Source: Clostridia bacterium (lineage in GTDB: Bacteria; Bacillota; Clostridia; Oscillospirales; Acutalibacteraceae). Taken from it: a stretch of 40,452 nucleotides of DNA. The stretch's first letter is position 1, and each line of letters starts with the position of its first letter. This document shows positions 17,680 to 25,334 of the stretch, in pieces. Under the pieces are notes generated by a model. The model did no database searches. It was not told where the DNA came from and saw only the letters and a program-made list of their open reading frames with translations. The stretch covers positions 1 to 40,452 of the forward strand of contig JAFQRF010000051.1 in assembly GCA_017410195.1 (NCBI GenBank), in the 5' to 3' direction. The translations under genes were made by a program, and so were the position numbers.

Positions 17680-18357
17680 TTAGCTATCACTTGTCACATC
17701 CGCAGATATTACTGCTTCTGCGTTTTCTTCCGGTACATAAAACTTTGAAAAACGGCTGACCCCTCGGTATTCGGGTTTAACATCGGTTCCTTGTTTTTTA
17801 AATACAAGAAGAACCGTCTTGAACAAAATAATAATATCAAGCAAGAATGTGAACGTTTTGACATACTCTATGTCATATTGAATCCGTTCTTCCCATTGAA
17901 TATTGTTGCGTCCCTTTACTTGTGCCAGACCCGTAAGTCCGGGACGCATCTCAAATCGAAGGTTTTCTTCACCGATACATCTGGGAGCCTGATAATCAAG
18001 CATGGGTCGGGGACCTATCAGCGACATAGTGCCGTTAAACACATTAAACAACTGAGGCAATTCGTCAAGGCTTGTTTTTCTGAGAATCCGACCGACTTTT
18101 GTAATGCGGTCTTCAGACATAATTTCTGCGCCATCGGTGTCATATTGTTCTGTTATCATGGTACGGAATTTATACATAATAAAAGTCTTCCCGTTTTTTC
18201 CGACTCTTTTCTGCTTATATATAGCGGGACCTTTTGAATCAAGTTTAATTACAATCGGAATAATGATAATAACGGGAATAACGGTCATAAAAATAAGAAT
18301 AAACGAACTGACCAAAATATCAAAAGCTCTTTTTAAAAACAAATTGAATTCTCTCAT
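17680..18357 (-). CDS. Priming phosphoglycosyl transferase (PglC/WcaJ C-domain type)
   Basis: The 225-residue protein is a short monotopic phosphoglycosyl transferase. One hydrophobic re-entrant segment lies at about residues 13-37, followed by the catalytic domain with KRVGKNGKTFIMYKFRTM near 50, TSLDELPQLFNV near 95 and SLIGPRPML near 112. Asp98-Glu99 correspond to the catalytic Asp-Glu dyad. Such enzymes transfer a sugar-1-phosphate from a UDP-sugar to undecaprenyl phosphate, which starts the repeat unit. Small members of this family often use UDP-N,N'-diacetylbacillosamine, and the aminotransferase immediately upstream fits a 4-amino-4,6-dideoxy sugar donor here. A C-terminal extension of about 30 residues, rich in Glu and Ala, is not part of the catalytic core. 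The ribosome site is weak (GGTG). Confidence 0.87.
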   Translation of the reverse strand: MREFNLFLKRAFDILVSSFILIFMTVIPVIIIIPIVIKLDSKGPAIYKQKRVGKNGKTFIMYKFRTMITEQYDTDGAEIMSEDRITKVGRILRKTSLDELPQLFNVFNGTMSLIGPRPMLDYQAPRCIGEENLRFEMRPGLTGLAQVKGRNNIQWEERIQYDIEYVKTFTFLLDIIILFKTVLLVFKKQGTDVKPEYRGVSRFSKFYVPEENAEAVISADVTSDS

Positions 18358-18379
18358 GTTAACACCACAAATTAACTAA

Positions 18380-19612
18380 TCACTCAAAACAACTTCTGAT
18401 AATCTGAATGATCTTATCAAAATCTTCATCAGATGTTTTAATATCACTCGGTAAGCAAAGCCCTCTTTGAAATATATCAGCACCTACATCTATACCATTA
18501 CCTGCAATGTAAGCGTTTGTATTACCTCGTCCGTTTCCTTCTCTCGTTACAAATCCGTGCATCCTGTAAAGCGGCTGCATATGCATAGGTTTCCAGATCG
18601 GTCTTCCCTGGACATTATATTTTGCAAGAGTGTCCAAAATTTCATCAGGACAGGTCTTACCGCTGGTCTTGATATAACAAGTGTCGTTATCACTTCTGAC
18701 CTGCTTGCACATTGCTTCTTCATTAATCAGCATACAAGAGAGCCAGAAATTTGGCTCCATCGTGTCAGGATCATAGGGATTCATAGTTACAGGCAAGTCC
18801 TTGAATCCCTCTTTATATCTTTCGTAAATAGCTTTTTTACGAGCAATATGCTCATCCAAATACGGTATCTGACCACGCACCACACCGGCTACTATATTGC
18901 TCATACGGTAGTTGAATCCAACCTCTTCATGCTGATACCACGGCGCATCCTCTCTGCTTTGCGTTGCCCACTTGCGAGCTTTATTGGCAGCAGCCAAATC
19001 ATCTGTTAACAACATACCGCCACCGGAACCGGTAATGATTTTATTGCCGTTAAAAGAAATAGCATTATACAAACCGAAAGTTCCGGTCTGCCGACCTTTA
19101 TATGTAGCACCCAGCGACTCTGCAGCATCTTCGATTATAATTGCGCCGTGTTTTTCTGCTATTGCGCAGATTTCATCATATTTCGCAGGCGTTCCGTAAA
19201 GATTGACTATCACAATAACCTTTGTATTCGGATAAAGCTCAAACGCCTTTTCAAGTGCCGCAGGATCCATATTCCATGTATCATATTCGGTATCAATGAA
19301 TACAGGAACCGCTTTTTCATATACAATCGCATTCACAGTTGCATCAAAAGTCATATCGGTACAGAATACCGTATCGCCCTCTTTTACGCCGGCGAGTTTA
19401 ACCGCAAGGTGCAACGCTGCCGTTCCGTTTGTGAGCGACACCGCATACTTGCATCCGACTTTTTCGCAAATCTGACGCTCGATTTCAACAAGATTTGTTC
19501 CTTCTGTCGTAATCCAATTAGTGTCAAACGCTTCTTGGATATATTTCATTTCATCTTCATGTTTAGTTGCGGTAGAAAGCCATATTTTATTTTTAAACGG
19601 TTCTAAATTCAT
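18380..19612 (-). CDS. DegT/DnrJ/EryC1/StrS-family sugar aminotransferase
   Basis: A 410-residue PLP enzyme of the sugar aminotransferase family. It shows TNGTAALHLAVKLAGV near residue 61, IIIEDAAESLGA near 158 (Asp162 pairs with the PLP nitrogen) and SFNGNKIITGSGGGM with Lys191 as the PLP-binding lysine. Family members transfer an amino group, normally from glutamate, to a 4-keto-6-deoxy sugar nucleotide. The closest named examples I would compare are PglE and PseC. It sits 22 bases upstream of the priming transferase, so its product is probably the initiating sugar. The needed 4-keto substrate could come from the CapE-like dehydratase at the far end of the locus. No PglD-type acetyltransferase is present, and the ATP-grasp protein may take that place. 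A ribosome site (AGAGG) precedes the ATG by nine bases. Confidence 0.87.
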   Translation of the reverse strand: MNLEPFKNKIWLSTATKHEDEMKYIQEAFDTNWITTEGTNLVEIERQICEKVGCKYAVSLTNGTAALHLAVKLAGVKEGDTVFCTDMTFDATVNAIVYEKAVPVFIDTEYDTWNMDPAALEKAFELYPNTKVIVIVNLYGTPAKYDEICAIAEKHGAIIIEDAAESLGATYKGRQTGTFGLYNAISFNGNKIITGSGGGMLLTDDLAAANKARKWATQSREDAPWYQHEEVGFNYRMSNIVAGVVRGQIPYLDEHIARKKAIYERYKEGFKDLPVTMNPYDPDTMEPNFWLSCMLINEEAMCKQVRSDNDTCYIKTSGKTCPDEILDTLAKYNVQGRPIWKPMHMQPLYRMHGFVTREGNGRGNTNAYIAGNGIDVGADIFQRGLCLPSDIKTSDEDFDKIIQIIRSCFE

Positions 19613-19647
19613 GATGATATACCTCTGTCATCAGCGTATTTTCAATA

Positions 19648-20601
19648 TTAATCTATATACTTTTCAGCATAACCGTTAATCATCGCTTCATAAGCTTTAC
19701 TGTCTGTCGGATAGCTTTCCGCATGTGCGGCACCTTCAACAATCAAAAGCTCTTTGTGATCACTTGAGCATGCATTATAAAGCTCGTTAACCATATAGGT
19801 CGGAACAAAATCATCATTCGCACCATGTATGAAAAGCATGGGTACCGATGCTTTTTTTACAGCATCAATCGGGCTTGCATCCTTGAAATCGTAACCCGAA
19901 ATCATTCGGTTAAAGAAGTTTGCCGCATCAATAATCGGAAATGAAGGAACATGCATCCCTTTTGCATTATGGACAAACTGATCATATGCTGAAGTATAGC
20001 CGCAGTCAGCAACAGCAAACTTAACATTTTCGGGAAGCCTTCCGCTGCCTGCCATAAGCATGACAGTTGCACTGCCCATTGAAACACCGTGAAGAATAAT
20101 CTGAATATCCTTACCGAAATGATTCTTCATAAAATCAAGCCACTGAAGACAGTCACGGTATTCATGATATCCGAATCCGATATACTTACCTTCGCTCATC
20201 CCTGCCGCCTGATGGTCGACAAGAAAAATATTATATCCCCTATCATGATAAAACTTTGCCATGCAACGGAATTCACCTGCACCGCAGTTTCTGTAGCCAT
20301 GACTGCAGAAAACATAAACATCCGAAGGCTCATCAGCAGGAAGAAGATATCCTTTAAGCTTAAATCCTTTTGCATTTATGATTTCAAATTCATCAAGTGC
20401 CTGCTTGTTAAACCAAACAGCCCTTTCATCCTCCGCAGGAGGTTCAACCGGTTCGGGCTGTTTATTGATAATTTTGCTCATTTTTTCCGTCAGTACGGCA
20501 TCTCTGTGCATTATCTCACGAAAAACTGTAAATCCGAGTACCCCGACAACACCTGCGGTAGCGCACGCAGTTTTCAGCAAAACCGATTTTTTATTACTCA
20601 T
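19648..20601 (-). CDS. Membrane-anchored alpha/beta hydrolase (BEM46/ABHD-like)
   Basis: The 317-residue protein has an N-terminal hydrophobic segment at about residues 8-26, likely a signal anchor, and then an alpha/beta-hydrolase fold. The HGYRNCGAGEF loop follows the first core strand, GVSMGSATVML places the nucleophile at Ser174, HGANDDFVP gives the acid near Asp263/264, and GAAHAESYP gives His293. This is a complete Ser-Asp-His triad. The substrate is unknown; related proteins are peptidases or carboxyl esterases of the 'serine aminopeptidase S33/BEM46' type. It follows the C1A protease gene by 16 bases with a good ribosome site (AAAGGAG) and is probably in the same transcript, so it may act in the cell envelope with the protease or on polymer substituents. 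Confidence 0.8.
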   Translation of the reverse strand: MSNKKSVLLKTACATAGVVGVLGFTVFREIMHRDAVLTEKMSKIINKQPEPVEPPAEDERAVWFNKQALDEFEIINAKGFKLKGYLLPADEPSDVYVFCSHGYRNCGAGEFRCMAKFYHDRGYNIFLVDHQAAGMSEGKYIGFGYHEYRDCLQWLDFMKNHFGKDIQIILHGVSMGSATVMLMAGSGRLPENVKFAVADCGYTSAYDQFVHNAKGMHVPSFPIIDAANFFNRMISGYDFKDASPIDAVKKASVPMLFIHGANDDFVPTYMVNELYNACSSDHKELLIVEGAAHAESYPTDSKAYEAMINGYAEKYID

Positions 20602-20617
20602 AGTCTGCCGACTCCTT

Positions 20618-22429
20618 TTATCTGAAAATCTGTTTTAACATCTCAAATATTCTGTCAAAAATCATCTGAATAAAGTCTTCAAGCTTAATTGTATTTTTTG
20701 CATATACAATGCTGTCGGTTTCGAGCAAACCGCAATTTATGCATTCCCTTGAACGAATCTCCGTATCCGTTTCAAAATCATGCACATAATTGCTCCACTC
20801 AGAAAAATCATGACCTGATGCCGGAATTACAGCTTCACTGACAAGTTTTCCGCATACCGAACACATACTCTTCTCAATTCCATCGGAAGTGCAGGTTGCA
20901 TCGGTTATTTCATGGGAAATCATATGGTCACATTTTGTAAACGCCTGAACAAAAACATTTTTAAAGCCGTATCTTAAAGCATCATACCAGCCTGCATTAT
21001 AATACGGCAGATAAACATAACTTTCCTTTGCATTTGCGGAATATGAATTTGTTCCCTGCCCGTCAACCTCAACGGGAATATAAAGCGTTCCGTCAGTAAG
21101 ATATTCAACAACAATTGAAAAAACCGTTCCCTGTTCAAGCGGAATTTCGTCGACAAAATTAATTGTATGATATCCGGGTCTGTCGAGTATCGTTGAATAT
21201 TCCGATGCAAGTTCACCCTGCTCAGGATTTGTAAAATTATTCACAAGATTCTTATAAACATAAACCTTGATTTCCTGCTCGGGCAACATCGTATAAGCCG
21301 AAGCAGAAGTCAGCAGCTCATCGCCCTTTGAAGTAAATACATTGGAAATTTTCGCATTTCCGCCGTGACTGATATAAGACTCCCAGCCCGTACCGTTGTA
21401 TGTATAATTTCTGTAAAGCTCATCGGCATCTCTTGCGGAAATTCCCGCAAACTGCTCGATTGACGGGTCATAATAGGAAATCCAGAAAAATCCGTCATCC
21501 GCCCAATTAAGACCCCAGCTGTTTTTGCAAAGCCACGCACCGTCGCTTGCGGGTCTGCAGCTTTCGTTGAAATTATATCGGGAATAATTATCGTTCCAAC
21601 CGATAACCGTTATTTCGTGGTTTAATGTTTCCGTTCCGTCATAATAGTAAGAAAAAGAATTCGAGTTATAATATGCATCGTCAAAATAAAACGCAAAGGT
21701 AGCGGAGCCGTGATCCATTATCCAGTTCTTTGCATCGCTTATATCAAGAAATTCCTGGGCAGATTCAATAACTGTACCGCTGCCCGTATCATATCGGCAG
21801 CTCTCATCATAATTACCCATTGCGGTAAGATCCCTGAAATTGAACGGATAATCCGCATCCTCTGCCGCACCCGTCCATCTTGCAAGTGAACCTGCAGCGA
21901 TTATCCAGTTACCTCCAGTCATAAACGGAGTATCATTAAGATATCCGTCGCCGTATGCAAGGTCATCCGCATTATCTGTCAGACTTCTTGAGGTAAACCA
22001 AGAAAAATGAGCCTCGGAATAATCAGCACTTTCAATATCATCAAACCCCTTGAGTATCGCGTCGCTCTCAAGCATACTCATTGCAGAAAACGCCCAGCAA
22101 TTGCCAGAAGCACCCTGCTGCTTTGCAGAGGTAATGCAGTTTTTGGTTCTCGAATCATATGAAGACGGCAACTCTGACATTGCACTGTAAGACGATGAAA
22201 AAAGAGAAACCGAAGGAGTCTTCCTCTCCGGAACATAAGAACGGTTGAAAAGCTCAAGCTCATTACCGTTACTGTCAATACAGCTGTAATCAACGCAGCC
22301 GTAATTACCGCTTTCGATTGCTTCAACAGTCATTATTTCGGGTAAAACACACGACTGCGAAGATGAGCAAAACAGCATCGGAACCGCAGCCATTACCGCC
22401 ACAACAAAAGCAGAAAAAATCTTTTTCAC
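20618..22429 (-). CDS. Secreted C1A papain-family cysteine protease with lectin-like domain
   Basis: A 603-residue exported protein starting at GTG (22429), with GAGGAAAG nearby as ribosome site. Residues 1-27 form a signal peptide, with Cys21 in a region that could be a lipobox but is not a clear one. The peptidase domain spans about 88-340: QQGASGNCWAFSAMSML places the nucleophile at Cys111 and the oxyanion Gln at 104/105, LNHEITVIGWND gives His271, and CKNSWGLNWADDGFFW gives Asn303. After it comes a beta-rich lectin-like domain (about 345-480) as in other clostridial C1 proteases. A Cys/His module with TDATCTSDGIEKSMCSVCG and PASGHDFSEW follows (about 503-575), then a short amphipathic helix at the C-terminus. 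It heads the minus-strand series next to the polysaccharide genes and could process surface proteins. Confidence 0.86.
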   Translation of the reverse strand: MKKIFSAFVVAVMAAVPMLFCSSSQSCVLPEIMTVEAIESGNYGCVDYSCIDSNGNELELFNRSYVPERKTPSVSLFSSSYSAMSELPSSYDSRTKNCITSAKQQGASGNCWAFSAMSMLESDAILKGFDDIESADYSEAHFSWFTSRSLTDNADDLAYGDGYLNDTPFMTGGNWIIAAGSLARWTGAAEDADYPFNFRDLTAMGNYDESCRYDTGSGTVIESAQEFLDISDAKNWIMDHGSATFAFYFDDAYYNSNSFSYYYDGTETLNHEITVIGWNDNYSRYNFNESCRPASDGAWLCKNSWGLNWADDGFFWISYYDPSIEQFAGISARDADELYRNYTYNGTGWESYISHGGNAKISNVFTSKGDELLTSASAYTMLPEQEIKVYVYKNLVNNFTNPEQGELASEYSTILDRPGYHTINFVDEIPLEQGTVFSIVVEYLTDGTLYIPVEVDGQGTNSYSANAKESYVYLPYYNAGWYDALRYGFKNVFVQAFTKCDHMISHEITDATCTSDGIEKSMCSVCGKLVSEAVIPASGHDFSEWSNYVHDFETDTEIRSRECINCGLLETDSIVYAKNTIKLEDFIQMIFDRIFEMLKQIFR

Positions 22430-22468
22430 AGCACTCTTTCCTCTTTATAATGTAATATATCAAGATAC

Positions 22469-22497
22469 ATTTTACACTATTATAATAAAATAATCAA
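22469..22497 (-). promoter_or_regulatory. Promoter of the C1A protease gene
   Basis: On the minus strand TTGATT (22497-22492), a 17-base spacer and TAAAAT (22474-22469) form a good vegetative promoter. It lies about 40 bases upstream of the GTG start at 22429 and may drive the operon from the protease onward. Confidence 0.7.
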
Positions 22498-22550
22498 TGT
22501 TTTTTTAAAAATTTGTGCATTATTATTTTACAAAATTGTCATTATTAAAC

Positions 22551-22588
22551 AAAAACGGTATTCGGTCACAAAACCGCATACCGTTTTT
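22551..22588 (-). terminator. Intrinsic terminator after the flavoprotein gene
   Basis: The arms AAAAACGGTAT and ATACCGTTTTT pair around an inner CGGT/ACCG stem. The T-rich arm ends the minus-strand transcript from 22594-23955, which stops six bases earlier. It separates that gene from the polysaccharide side. Confidence 0.8.
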
Positions 22589-22593
22589 CGGTG

Positions 22594-23955
22594 TTATCCA
22601 AGAGGCCTCCAATCTGCCAGCCTGCCTGCTTTTTTCCAAAGCTCCTCTGCTTCTTTTACCCATTCGTCAAATCCGTCGGGAGTTTCAGGGAATTTTTCAT
22701 AAAGCTCGGTTAGCTTGCCGCTGTTGATAACACCGGCAAGAATACTTTTGATTTCGGAGATTTTAATATTACCGGAAACAAGACCGATAACCACAAAAAC
22801 GAGAGTTTTCAGATAATCGGTAATATCGAGCGAAAGCCCTCCGCTCATGCCTGCAAGTATCTTTTTGCTGAAAATAACATCGTGCTTAAACAAAAATTCA
22901 TTTGCCTTCGGGCTGTGTCTGACAATGGAAGCAAGAAGCGCCATAAGACTTGCAAATTCCTTACCCTGGGTATCGTTATATTTTTTATTGATACTCCAAA
23001 GCGATTCTCTTGTGGGATAATTGCCGTTTTCCATAGCCTTTGATGCAATGTCAATTGCAATATCCTCAAGAACAAGCGCAGCAGTACATCCTTCGCCGCA
23101 ATTAGGTTTCGTCATGCATGCGGCATCACCCATACAAATGAATCCGTCCGCAACAAACGAATAAGGCGCTCTGTGGTAAGGAGTTCTTCCTTTTTCAACT
23201 CTTTTTACCTTATGGGCAGGAAGTTTAACATTTCTTGTGAACTGCTCATAGACCTTTTCAACATACTCAAAACCGAAACATGAACCCATGCCGATAATGG
23301 CATCGCTGCCCTTACTCGGCGCAACCCATGATTTATACGCAATCCAGAAATACGATTTCATCCATTCCTCTTTTTTATCGGTAAAATCAACATATCTGAG
23401 TGTTACATAAAGTATGTCATCGGGAGTAAGCTCAAACTTCTCAATGCCGTAGCCGTCGGGCAGACTGCACCTTACAACTGCAGGAATACCGGAGCAATCG
23501 ACAGCAAGACGGCACTCAACGCTTGTCTTTTCTCCGTTTTTCTCATATGTAACACCGCATATTTTTCCGTTTTCATCATAAAGACATTCAATGAAAGATG
23601 CTTCATATACTATCTGTACGCCCGTTTCTTCCGCCCATTCATTCATGCGTACGATATAATCATGCTTATGCATTCCGACAACGGGTGCAGGTGACGGCTT
23701 CGGATATCCGCCGAAAGCAGAATACATATATGACTCTGTGAACTCAAAAGCATATATTCCGTCGCCCTTTTCAACCTTCGGAAGTCCGAAATGCTCCATC
23801 TCATCCTTCCCCATATGAAATATATCGTAATCAGGGCTTATTCTTTCCTTTGTACTTTTGTCAATCATAAGAACAGAAAAGCCTTTTTCCGACATTCTTC
23901 TTGCAAAATAGCTGCCCGCAGTCGATGCACCGACAATAACAATATCATATTTCAT
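22594..23955 (-). CDS. FAD-dependent oxidoreductase, geranylgeranyl-reductase family
   Basis: Starting at the ATG at 23955, which has GAAAGGGG upstream, the product is 453 residues. An ATG ten codons earlier (23985) lacks a ribosome site. The N-terminus holds the dinucleotide-binding MKYDIVIVGASTAGSYFARR motif. A second FAD contact, DGFICMGDAACMTKPNCGEG, lies near residue 287 with the GD motif typical of the geranylgeranyl reductase/p-hydroxybenzoate hydroxylase superfamily. The C-terminus has a hydrophobic patch (TLVFVVIGLVSG). Relatives reduce isoprenoid double bonds or oxidise and hydroxylate small molecules. In an anaerobe a reductive role is likelier. The gene diverges from the plus-strand reductase/glycosidase operon across 150 bases, so shared regulation with it is plausible. 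The substrate is unknown. Confidence 0.8.
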   Translation of the reverse strand: MKYDIVIVGASTAGSYFARRMSEKGFSVLMIDKSTKERISPDYDIFHMGKDEMEHFGLPKVEKGDGIYAFEFTESYMYSAFGGYPKPSPAPVVGMHKHDYIVRMNEWAEETGVQIVYEASFIECLYDENGKICGVTYEKNGEKTSVECRLAVDCSGIPAVVRCSLPDGYGIEKFELTPDDILYVTLRYVDFTDKKEEWMKSYFWIAYKSWVAPSKGSDAIIGMGSCFGFEYVEKVYEQFTRNVKLPAHKVKRVEKGRTPYHRAPYSFVADGFICMGDAACMTKPNCGEGCTAALVLEDIAIDIASKAMENGNYPTRESLWSINKKYNDTQGKEFASLMALLASIVRHSPKANEFLFKHDVIFSKKILAGMSGGLSLDITDYLKTLVFVVIGLVSGNIKISEIKSILAGVINSGKLTELYEKFPETPDGFDEWVKEAEELWKKAGRLADWRPLG

Positions 23956-24047
23956 CGTTATTAATCCCCTTTCGGAATTTTCCATATTAATTATATTTCA
24001 ATACAGAAATTAATTCAAGCATATTTTAATTTTTCAAAAAGAATTGT

Positions 24048-24076
24048 TTGCATTCCGTGCTTCTTTCTGTTATGCT
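24048..24076 (+). promoter_or_regulatory. Candidate promoter of the plus-strand reductase/glycosidase operon
   Basis: TTGCAT (24048-24053), 17 bases, then TATGCT (24071-24076) upstream of the ATG at 24107. The -35 is imperfect. A second TATAAA-like hexamer lies at 24082-24087 without a good partner. The match is moderate. Confidence 0.5.
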
Positions 24077-24106
24077 GATAGTATAAAATTTTCAAGGAAT
24101 GAGAAA

Positions 24107-25324
24107 ATGAAAAATATTTTTGAAAAGCCGATAAAAATCTACGAAAAAGAAATTAAAAACCGAATAGTTATTCATCCGATGGAGGGCTGTGACGGAACTG
24201 CCGAAGGCGCAATTGACGAACTTACAAGACGCCGCTACCACAGATTCGCAAAATCGGGTGCAGGAATAATCTGGTTTGAGGCAACGGCTGTCTGCCCTGA
24301 AGGAAGAGCGAATCCCCGTCAGCTTTTTCTGAATAATAAAACAAAATCAAGCTTCAAAAAATTGATTGATGAAATCCGTGAAATATCATTAAATGAAAAC
24401 GGTTTTGCCCCCGTAATTATAGTTCAGCTTACTCACAGCGGAAGATTCAGCAAGCCGAACGGCACTCCCGAGCCTATAGTTGCCTATCGCAACAGTCATT
24501 GGGAAATCGGTAAGGAAGAACAGCCATATATCATTACAACAGACGAATACTGCCGCCAAATTCCTCAAAGATATTCCGAAGCGGCAAAGCTTGCGGAAGA
24601 GGTTGGATTTGACGGAATTGATATCAAATGCTGCCACGGTTACTTATTCAATGAATTTTTGAGTGCAAAAGAACGTGAAGGCATTTACGGAGGTTCTCTA
24701 GAAAACAGAACAAGGCTTTATTTTGATTGCATCGACAGCGTTAAAAATTCGGTTAAAAACACTTTTGTCACAACAAGACTCAATGCCTGTGACTGTTTCC
24801 CGTATCCTTTCGGATTCGGTGTTGATAAAGAGAATAACATTGACCTTTCCGAAACAAAAATCATCATTCAAAGCCTTGACGAAAAAGGCATTGAGCTGAT
24901 AAACCTTACTCTCGGAAATCCTTATCTTATTCCTCATATCAACCGACCGTGCATCAATGCTCCAGAGGACGGAAAAATCGGCATTAAGCGTATATACGAG
25001 ATCACAAAAGAACTTAACGCTGCTTTTCCCGATATAAAATTTGTTATGTCGGGACTCAGCTTTGAAGGCGAAAATGCACTTGACTACTCGGCAAAAATCA
25101 TCGAAGACTGTGTTGCGGATTTTGCGGGATTCGGCAGAATGGTATTCGCATATCCCGATTTTTATAAAGACTTTATCAGAAACGGCAGACTTGAAAAGAA
25201 TAAAGTATGCCTTAAATGCAGCAAATGCTCTCAGCTGATGAGAAATGCAAGCGTTGCAGGCTGTCCGGTCAGGGACAGCGAAGTTTACATGCCGTATTAT
25301 CGGAAACATGTACTTAAGAAATGA
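24107..25324 (+). CDS. Old Yellow Enzyme-family NADH:flavin oxidoreductase, short Fe-S form
   Basis: The ATG at 24107 has AAGGA eight bases upstream; the open frame extends further 5' but without a ribosome site. The 405-residue product is an FMN-binding TIM barrel, with NRIVIHPMEGCDGTAEG near residue 18, VQLTHSGRFSKP near 106, and CCHGYLFNEFLS near 175, where Tyr179 matches the catalytic Tyr region of 2,4-dienoyl-CoA reductase. YGGSLENRTRL is at 194. Near the end CLKCSKCSQ and GCPVRD give Cys368, 371, 374 and 386 (C-x2-C-x2-C-x11-C), a likely 4Fe-4S site as in dienoyl-CoA reductase, BaiCD and daidzein reductase. Those enzymes continue for about 250 residues with an FAD/NAD(P) domain, which is absent here. 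The protein should reduce a conjugated C=C, taking electrons from a partner protein. Confidence 0.85.
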   Translation: MKNIFEKPIKIYEKEIKNRIVIHPMEGCDGTAEGAIDELTRRRYHRFAKSGAGIIWFEATAVCPEGRANPRQLFLNNKTKSSFKKLIDEIREISLNENGFAPVIIVQLTHSGRFSKPNGTPEPIVAYRNSHWEIGKEEQPYIITTDEYCRQIPQRYSEAAKLAEEVGFDGIDIKCCHGYLFNEFLSAKEREGIYGGSLENRTRLYFDCIDSVKNSVKNTFVTTRLNACDCFPYPFGFGVDKENNIDLSETKIIIQSLDEKGIELINLTLGNPYLIPHINRPCINAPEDGKIGIKRIYEITKELNAAFPDIKFVMSGLSFEGENALDYSAKIIEDCVADFAGFGRMVFAYPDFYKDFIRNGRLEKNKVCLKCSKCSQLMRNASVAGCPVRDSEVYMPYYRKHVLKK

Positions 25325-25334
25325 GGAATCGGAA

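Noticed and set aside
17670-17690. GTG start of the ATP-grasp gene seven codons upstream
   Set aside because: It overlaps the transferase gene and lacks a ribosome site, while AGGAG lies six bases before the ATG at 17669.
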